A stretch of 16,676 nucleotides of DNA from Hydrogenimonas sp. (GTDB lineage: Bacteria > Campylobacterota > Campylobacteria > Campylobacterales > Hydrogenimonadaceae). Made by a program: the position numbers and the translations under genes. This document shows, piece after piece, positions 12,891-16,676 of the stretch. The DNA lies in contig JAKIUX010000005.1 of assembly GCA_021647345.1 (NCBI GenBank), positions 1 to 16,676 on the forward strand, read 5' to 3'. The number at the start of each line of letters is the position of its first letter. Position 1 is the first letter of the stretch. The notes below the pieces were generated by a model. That model saw only the letters and a program-made list of their open reading frames with translations. It was not told the origin of the DNA and searched no databases.

Positions 12891-14947
12891 AAACGAGTCT
12901 ATTTAACAAAATTGCCTTCAAGTTTGGAGTCTCTACTCTTGTAGTGGCTTCGGTAGGCATAGGTCTTCTTGCATGGCTCTCCTATGACCAAGCTGAGGAT
13001 ATATTCAAAAAGCAGAGTGAAGAGAGCGTTAAGGGCTACGTAAACGATTACGATGCAAAAATCAAGAAGCAGATAGAGAGCCTTAAGTACGATCTAACTA
13101 TGCTTAGGCTCAGCGAATCTGTCGAAGGAATGCTCCGAGCTATGGCAAATCCATACAGGTATGATGCCAAAAGCAACAAGGTGCTCTCGCAGTACAAAAA
13201 AGAGGTGGCGAATCTTTTTGTGGTTATGGCGCAGCAAAACCCCTCATATTTTCAGATAAGAATACTTAATGCTGCTAGCGGAGATGAGATTGTAAGGGTC
13301 GAAAAAAAAGATGGATCAATCAAAATAGCCGATCAGAGCTCTCTTCAAAACAAGATGCACAGAGACTATATGCAAAATTCTATTAAACTGCCTGAAGGGG
13401 AGATATATCTCTCTAAGATAACGCTAAATAGGGAGCATTATACTATTGAGATGCCATTTAGGCCGACAATCCGTGTCTCAACAATGGTTAAGTATAAAGA
13501 TATAGGCGTAATAATTGTTATAAACGCCGACTTATCTGAGCTTTTTGTGTTTGATTCGCTATCAAGATACAAGGGATTTCTCTTTTATTTGGCTGATGAG
13601 GAGGGGTACTATATCTACAACGCCTCCGATCCGCAAAAAGAGTTTGGTTTCGAGTTCGGAAAGGAGTTCTTAATAAAGAATGACTTTTCAAATATAGCGC
13701 CGGTGTATGAAAATAGAAGTAGTGACGCTATGTGGTATGACAGCAAGAGCAAAGACTTCTTCTACTCTAAGCGAATCTGGCTTAGCCCTGAGCGCTATAT
13801 AGTAGCGCTTGCTGGGGGAGGCAGTACCGTTTTTAAACAGAGATCTAGAGAGTATATAGCCATTCTTATGGTATATGTGGCCGTAGCGGTTCTTTTTATC
13901 GCTCTCTTTGCGGCCCTTTTTGCGTGGAAGCTCACAAGGCCTATAACCCACTTAACTTCCGTGGCTAGAACGATTGCCCAAAGCGGAGGAAGAGAGCGCG
14001 TTAAGATCGAGATAGACACTAGCGATGAGATAGAAGAGCTGGCAAAATCGATAGAAAAGATGCTCGATATACTTCTTAAATCAAGACAGGAGATAGAGAG
14101 TTTCGCTCAAAAACTGGAGATAGAGGTAGAGAAGAAGACTAAAGATCTAAAAAGACTTAACGAGAGTCTTGAGAAGAAGGTACAAGATGGCATAAAAGAG
14201 CTTAGAAAAAAGGATGAAACGATGATCCAGCAGACTAAGCTTGCCGAGATGGGAGAGATGCTCGGGGCCATTGCCCATCAGTGGCGTCAGCCGCTCAACG
14301 CTCTTGCTCTTAATATCCAGATGCTTGAAGATATGGTACTCTCCAATGAGTTGAATGAAAAGAGTGTAGATGAGTTTATAGAAAAGAATATGGAGACAAT
14401 CAAGTTTATGTCCAAGACGATTGATGATTTTAAAAACTTCTATAGAATAGATAAGGATAAGAGACGTTTTGATCTTAAAATGGCTATAGAGGAGACGATT
14501 GCCCTTCAAAAGCCGCAGTTGGAGGCAAGGAATGTAACAATTAAGACCAATCTTTGTGACGGTATAGAGGTGTATGGCTATAAGAATGAGTTTAAGCAGG
14601 TCATTTTAAATCTAATCTCAAATGCCAGAGATGCAATAGAGCAAAAAGAGTCCAAAGAGGGAGAGTTTGCCGGAAATATAGTAATAGAACTTAAGAGAGC
14701 AGATAACGGATTTGCCGTAGTTAAAATAAGCGACAATGCAGGCGGAGTACCTAAGAAGATTAAAAATAGGATTTTTGAGCCATACTTTACAACAAAAGAG
14801 GAGGGTAAAGGGACCGGGTTAGGGCTGCATATGTCTAAAATGATTATAGAACAGAAGCTAGATGGCACCTTAAGGTATGTTGAAGGAGAAGAGGGGGCGA
14901 TATTTGAAATAGTGTTAAAGATATATGACGGAGCAGAAGATGAGTGA
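12887..14947 (+). CDS. Membrane histidine kinase with periplasmic Cache-like sensor and HAMP
   Basis: 686 aa from TTG 12887 (AAGGA 9 bases upstream, start overlapping the previous stop). Helix TM1 at about 12-32; a large periplasmic domain (33-320) whose length and middle Y-F-Q-I-R-I-L-N and G-E-I-Y-L-S-K-I strands fit a double Cache fold; TM2 about 322-347; HAMP about 348-400 (R-P-I-T-H-L); a coiled coil 400-455. The kinase core has the phosphoacceptor His464 in A-H-Q-W-R-Q-P-L-N, the N box N-L-I-S-N-A-R-D-A (575-583), G1 D-N-A-G-G (616-620) and G2 G-T-G-L-G-L (642-647), so it should be active. It would phosphorylate the adjacent regulator. Signal unknown; coupling to the exported TPxDVY protein suggests that protein binds the ligand or the sensor domain. 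Confidence 0.9.
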   Translation: MKTSLFNKIAFKFGVSTLVVASVGIGLLAWLSYDQAEDIFKKQSEESVKGYVNDYDAKIKKQIESLKYDLTMLRLSESVEGMLRAMANPYRYDAKSNKVLSQYKKEVANLFVVMAQQNPSYFQIRILNAASGDEIVRVEKKDGSIKIADQSSLQNKMHRDYMQNSIKLPEGEIYLSKITLNREHYTIEMPFRPTIRVSTMVKYKDIGVIIVINADLSELFVFDSLSRYKGFLFYLADEEGYYIYNASDPQKEFGFEFGKEFLIKNDFSNIAPVYENRSSDAMWYDSKSKDFFYSKRIWLSPERYIVALAGGGSTVFKQRSREYIAILMVYVAVAVLFIALFAALFAWKLTRPITHLTSVARTIAQSGGRERVKIEIDTSDEIEELAKSIEKMLDILLKSRQEIESFAQKLEIEVEKKTKDLKRLNESLEKKVQDGIKELRKKDETMIQQTKLAEMGEMLGAIAHQWRQPLNALALNIQMLEDMVLSNELNEKSVDEFIEKNMETIKFMSKTIDDFKNFYRIDKDKRRFDLKMAIEETIALQKPQLEARNVTIKTNLCDGIEVYGYKNEFKQVILNLISNARDAIEQKESKEGEFAGNIVIELKRADNGFAVVKISDNAGGVPKKIKNRIFEPYFTTKEEGKGTGLGLHMSKMIIEQKLDGTLRYVEGEEGAIFEIVLKIYDGAEDE

Positions 14948-15356
14948 GAGTTTAAAAGAGTTAAAAGTACTCTATGTCGAAGATGAAGAGACAATAAGAG
15001 AGGCGATGGCGAGGATGCTTAATAGAGTTGTCGGCAAGTTGTACGTTGCCAAAAACGGAAAAGAGGGGCTGGAGCTTTATATGGATGCTGGGCCCGATAT
15101 GGTGGTGTCGGATATAAGAATGCCGGTTATGGACGGGATAGAGATGGCAAAACATATAAAAGAGATTAACTTCGAGACCCCGATAATATTTACTACCGCA
15201 TTTGGAGATAGCGACTATCTTAAAGAGGTGATCGATATGGGAGCGCAGGGGTATCTAATAAAGCCTATAGAAAAGAAAAAGTTGATGCAGAAGCTATCTT
15301 TTATAGCTGATGCTGTTGTTAACTCCAGAAGAAAGCTCTCCTACCTAAAGCTTTGA
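14940..15356 (+). CDS. Single-domain response regulator (receiver), possibly the N-terminal part of a split RR-PAS-GGDEF protein
   Basis: 138 aa from ATG 14940, with CGGAG 6 bases upstream; it overlaps the kinase gene by 8 bp. An ATG at 14925 in frame has no ribosome site. A complete CheY-like receiver: acidic pocket E14/D15, phosphoacceptor D58 in V-S-D-I-R-M-P-V-M-D-G, T86 in T-T-A-F, and K108 in L-I-K-P-I. After the receiver (to about residue 122) a basic linker A-D-A-V-V-N-S-R-R-K-L-S-Y-L-K-L ends at TGA. That linker resembles the helix that joins a receiver to a PAS domain in receiver-PAS-GGDEF proteins of this phylum. The next frame, at +1, continues just that way. It should receive phosphate from the upstream kinase and pass the signal to the GGDEF protein, either covalently by frameshift or by contact. 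Confidence 0.9.
   Translation: MSESLKELKVLYVEDEETIREAMARMLNRVVGKLYVAKNGKEGLELYMDAGPDMVVSDIRMPVMDGIEMAKHIKEINFETPIIFTTAFGDSDYLKEVIDMGAQGYLIKPIEKKKLMQKLSFIADAVVNSRRKLSYLKL
15351..15356 (+). other. CTT TGA junction: possible +1 frameshift site, or a frameshift lesion
   Basis: The regulator ends AAG CTT TGA. If the ribosome slips +1 on CTT to TTT, reading continues GAT TCG CAA AAG and on into the downstream PAS-GGDEF frame without a stop. CUU UGA is the same slippery hexamer used by bacterial prfB (RF2) for +1 frameshifting. Unlike prfB, the next base is T rather than C, and there is no strong Shine-Dalgarno-like sequence three bases upstream, so efficiency is doubtful. Confidence 0.4.
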
Positions 15357-15378
15357 TTCGCAAAAGGATGCTGTAGTT

Positions 15379-16167
15379 TTGGTAGATGGTAGCGGAAATA
15401 TACAGATGTCAAATCTCGCTTACAAAAATCTCTGCATGAGAATCGATTGTGACGGTATAGACTCTATCTGCTCCTTTATTGCTGCGATAGATAAAAAAGG
15501 GGCTTTTAGGGGCAGCGGTAGCAAAAATAATTTGTTGAAGTACCTTGTGCAGATGGATGGCGAAATAGTTGAGTTCGATCTTGACGGTAAAACACAATAC
15601 CTAGAGCTTCATGTCAGGCAGATTGACGATCTTCATCTTTTGGAGTTTCATGATGTTACCGCATTCAAAAATGAGGCAAAAGAGTTAGAAAGAGAGAGTC
15701 TTATAGATCAGCTAACAAATGCATATAATAGAAAAATTTTTAAACGCGCAACGGCAAAAATAGCTAAAAGCGGTAGCAGTATGTGCGTAATAATGATCGA
15801 TATTGACCACTTTAAGAGAGTGAACGACACCTTTGGTCATGGAGTTGGCGATGAGGTTTTAAAAATGGTAGCTAAAGAGATTAAAAACAATATCAGATCA
15901 GAAGATTATTTTATAAGATGGGGAGGCGAGGAGTTTATGCTGCTGTCGTCGACAAATCGTGATAGCGGCTATTTGATAGCCGAGAAAATTAGAAAGGCTA
16001 TAGAGAGTATCGACTTTGAAAGGGTTGGAAAAGTGACAGTTAGCTGCGGTGTAAGCTGCAAAGAGACCAAGGCTATAGACTCCTTTGATAAGCTTGTAGA
16101 AGAGGCGGATATGGCGCTATATCAAGCCAAAAAAGAGGGGAGAAACAAAGTGGTGTGTAAAAGTTAA
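15379..16167 (+). CDS. Diguanylate cyclase with N-terminal PAS-like segment
   Basis: 262 aa if started at TTG 15379, which has AAAAGGA 10 bases upstream. The same frame is open back to 15355 and would add D-S-Q-K-D-A-V-V, the natural first strand of the PAS domain, supporting an origin as a continuous fusion with the regulator. Residues 1-95 look PAS-like (V-D-G-S-G-N-I-Q-M-S-N at the start, L-L-E-F-H-D-V-T-A-F at the end). Residues 105-260 form a GGDEF domain: D-Q-L-T-N-A-Y-N-R (110-118), metal Asp141 in D-I-D-H-F, and active-site G-G-E-E-F (182-186). R-S-E-D (173-176) five residues before it is an intact I-site for product inhibition. It should make c-di-GMP from two GTP under control of the phosphorelay. 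No signal peptide or membrane helix. Confidence 0.88.
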   Translation: MVDGSGNIQMSNLAYKNLCMRIDCDGIDSICSFIAAIDKKGAFRGSGSKNNLLKYLVQMDGEIVEFDLDGKTQYLELHVRQIDDLHLLEFHDVTAFKNEAKELERESLIDQLTNAYNRKIFKRATAKIAKSGSSMCVIMIDIDHFKRVNDTFGHGVGDEVLKMVAKEIKNNIRSEDYFIRWGGEEFMLLSSTNRDSGYLIAEKIRKAIESIDFERVGKVTVSCGVSCKETKAIDSFDKLVEEADMALYQAKKEGRNKVVCKS

Positions 16168-16177
16168 AGTGAACTAG

Positions 16178-16676
16178 TCACAATATGATTGAAGCCCTTT
16201 GAGGTACATCTTCTGAAATAACCTTCTTGTTTTTGATGGTCAGAATTCTATCACAGAACGGAAGCATGGCTTCATCGTGTGTAACCATAATGACTGCAAC
16301 ATCTTGCTCTTTCGCGATTTTTTTTAGCATTTGAACAACTTTTACAGACCGATCTGTATCGAGGGCGGCAGTCGGCTCATCTGCCAAAATTATCTGTGGT
16401 TTATTGGCAAGAGCTCTAGCTATGGCTACTCTTTGGTTTTGCCCGCCAGAAAGCTCAGAAGGCATGCTGTTGGCTTTATCGGCTATATCTAAATATTCAA
16501 GCAGCTCCATTGCGATTTTGTTGGCCTCCATTTCACTAAGCCCATTTGCTTGAGGAACCAAGGTTACATTTTCTATTACATTTAGAAAAGGTATAAGGTA
16601 GTGCGCTTGGAAAATGAAGCCGATCTTCTCTCTTCTTATCTTTCTTGTCTCTTTTGTAAGCCATCCGTTGTCGTAT
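16178..16676 (-). CDS. ABC transporter ATP-binding protein (LolD/MacB/DevA-type), N-terminus outside the window
   Basis: The minus-strand frame is open from the window edge to TGA 16180-16178, about 165 residues of the C-terminal part. Visible motifs: Q-loop G-F-I-F-Q-A-H, signature L-S-G-G-Q-N-Q-R, Walker B I-I-L-A-D-E-P with the D-loop A-L-D, and the switch His in V-T-H-D. Walker A lies beyond the edge. The close spacing of motifs and the short C-terminal tail are typical of the small ATPases of MacB-, LolCDE- or DevBCA-type exporters; the Q-A-H-Y-L-I-P-F-L region is most like the DevA kind. Partner permease genes should lie outside the window or were not visible here. An internal TTG at 16561 is not the true start. 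It converges with the GGDEF gene, leaving 10 bp between stops. Confidence 0.9.
   Translation of the reverse strand, partial: YDNGWLTKETRKIRREKIGFIFQAHYLIPFLNVIENVTLVPQANGLSEMEANKIAMELLEYLDIADKANSMPSELSGGQNQRVAIARALANKPQIILADEPTAALDTDRSVKVVQMLKKIAKEQDVAVIMVTHDEAMLPFCDRILTIKNKKVISEDVPQRASIIL

Noticed and set aside
16169..16181. GTGA-ACTAG-TCAC between the GGDEF and ABC ATPase genes as a bidirectional terminator
   Set aside because: Four base pairs and no T-run on either side; too weak to call.

Overview
The window looks like a stretch of a Campylobacterota (former Epsilonproteobacteria) chromosome. The evidence is moderate AT richness, an HQWRQP-type histidine kinase of the kind abundant in that phylum, short tightly packed operons with GTGA or TTGA overlaps, and the N-terminus of PyrH at the left edge. 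An ovothiol synthase gene is present; I recall a characterised OvoA from Hydrogenimonas in this phylum. The genus cannot be fixed from sequence alone.

Layout. Positions 1-55 hold the 5' end of pyrH (minus). Positions 226-2126 hold a divergent envelope pair: a repeat-rich lipoprotein with a peptidoglycan-binding domain (minus) and a small periplasmic OmpA-like protein (plus), each followed by a terminator. Positions 2166-3003 are a decayed region carrying the broken C-terminal part of a DUF4010-type membrane protein. A DUF2062 membrane protein (plus) and a phytase-like secreted protein (minus) converge at about 3560. From a good sigma70-type promoter at 4558-4586 runs a plus-strand operon: a candidate folded leader RNA or small RNA (4590-4704), a 69-aa protein, a beta-carbonic anhydrase, a PanE/ApbA-family reductase and an APC-like permease. 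It collides tail to tail, with a 4-bp overlap, with a minus-strand ovothiol operon: ovoA (8883-11000) and a MalY-like C-S lyase that is very likely ovoB.

Divergent from ovoA is a four-gene signalling operon (11097-16167): an exported all-helical protein made of sixteen 'TPxDVY' repeats, a Cache-type membrane histidine kinase translationally coupled to it, a single-domain response regulator, and a PAS-like GGDEF protein with intact catalytic and I-site motifs. The regulator stops at CTT TGA, and the next open frame continues exactly at +1 with a PAS-like start. This is either a split RR-PAS-GGDEF fusion or a programmed +1 frameshift. The window ends in a truncated ABC exporter ATPase (minus).

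Most worth a second look: the duplicated 16-repeat periplasmic protein tied to a c-di-GMP phosphorelay, the CTT TGA junction, and the three-way-junction RNA upstream of the carbonic anhydrase operon. No tRNA, rRNA, CRISPR array or intact mobile element was seen.
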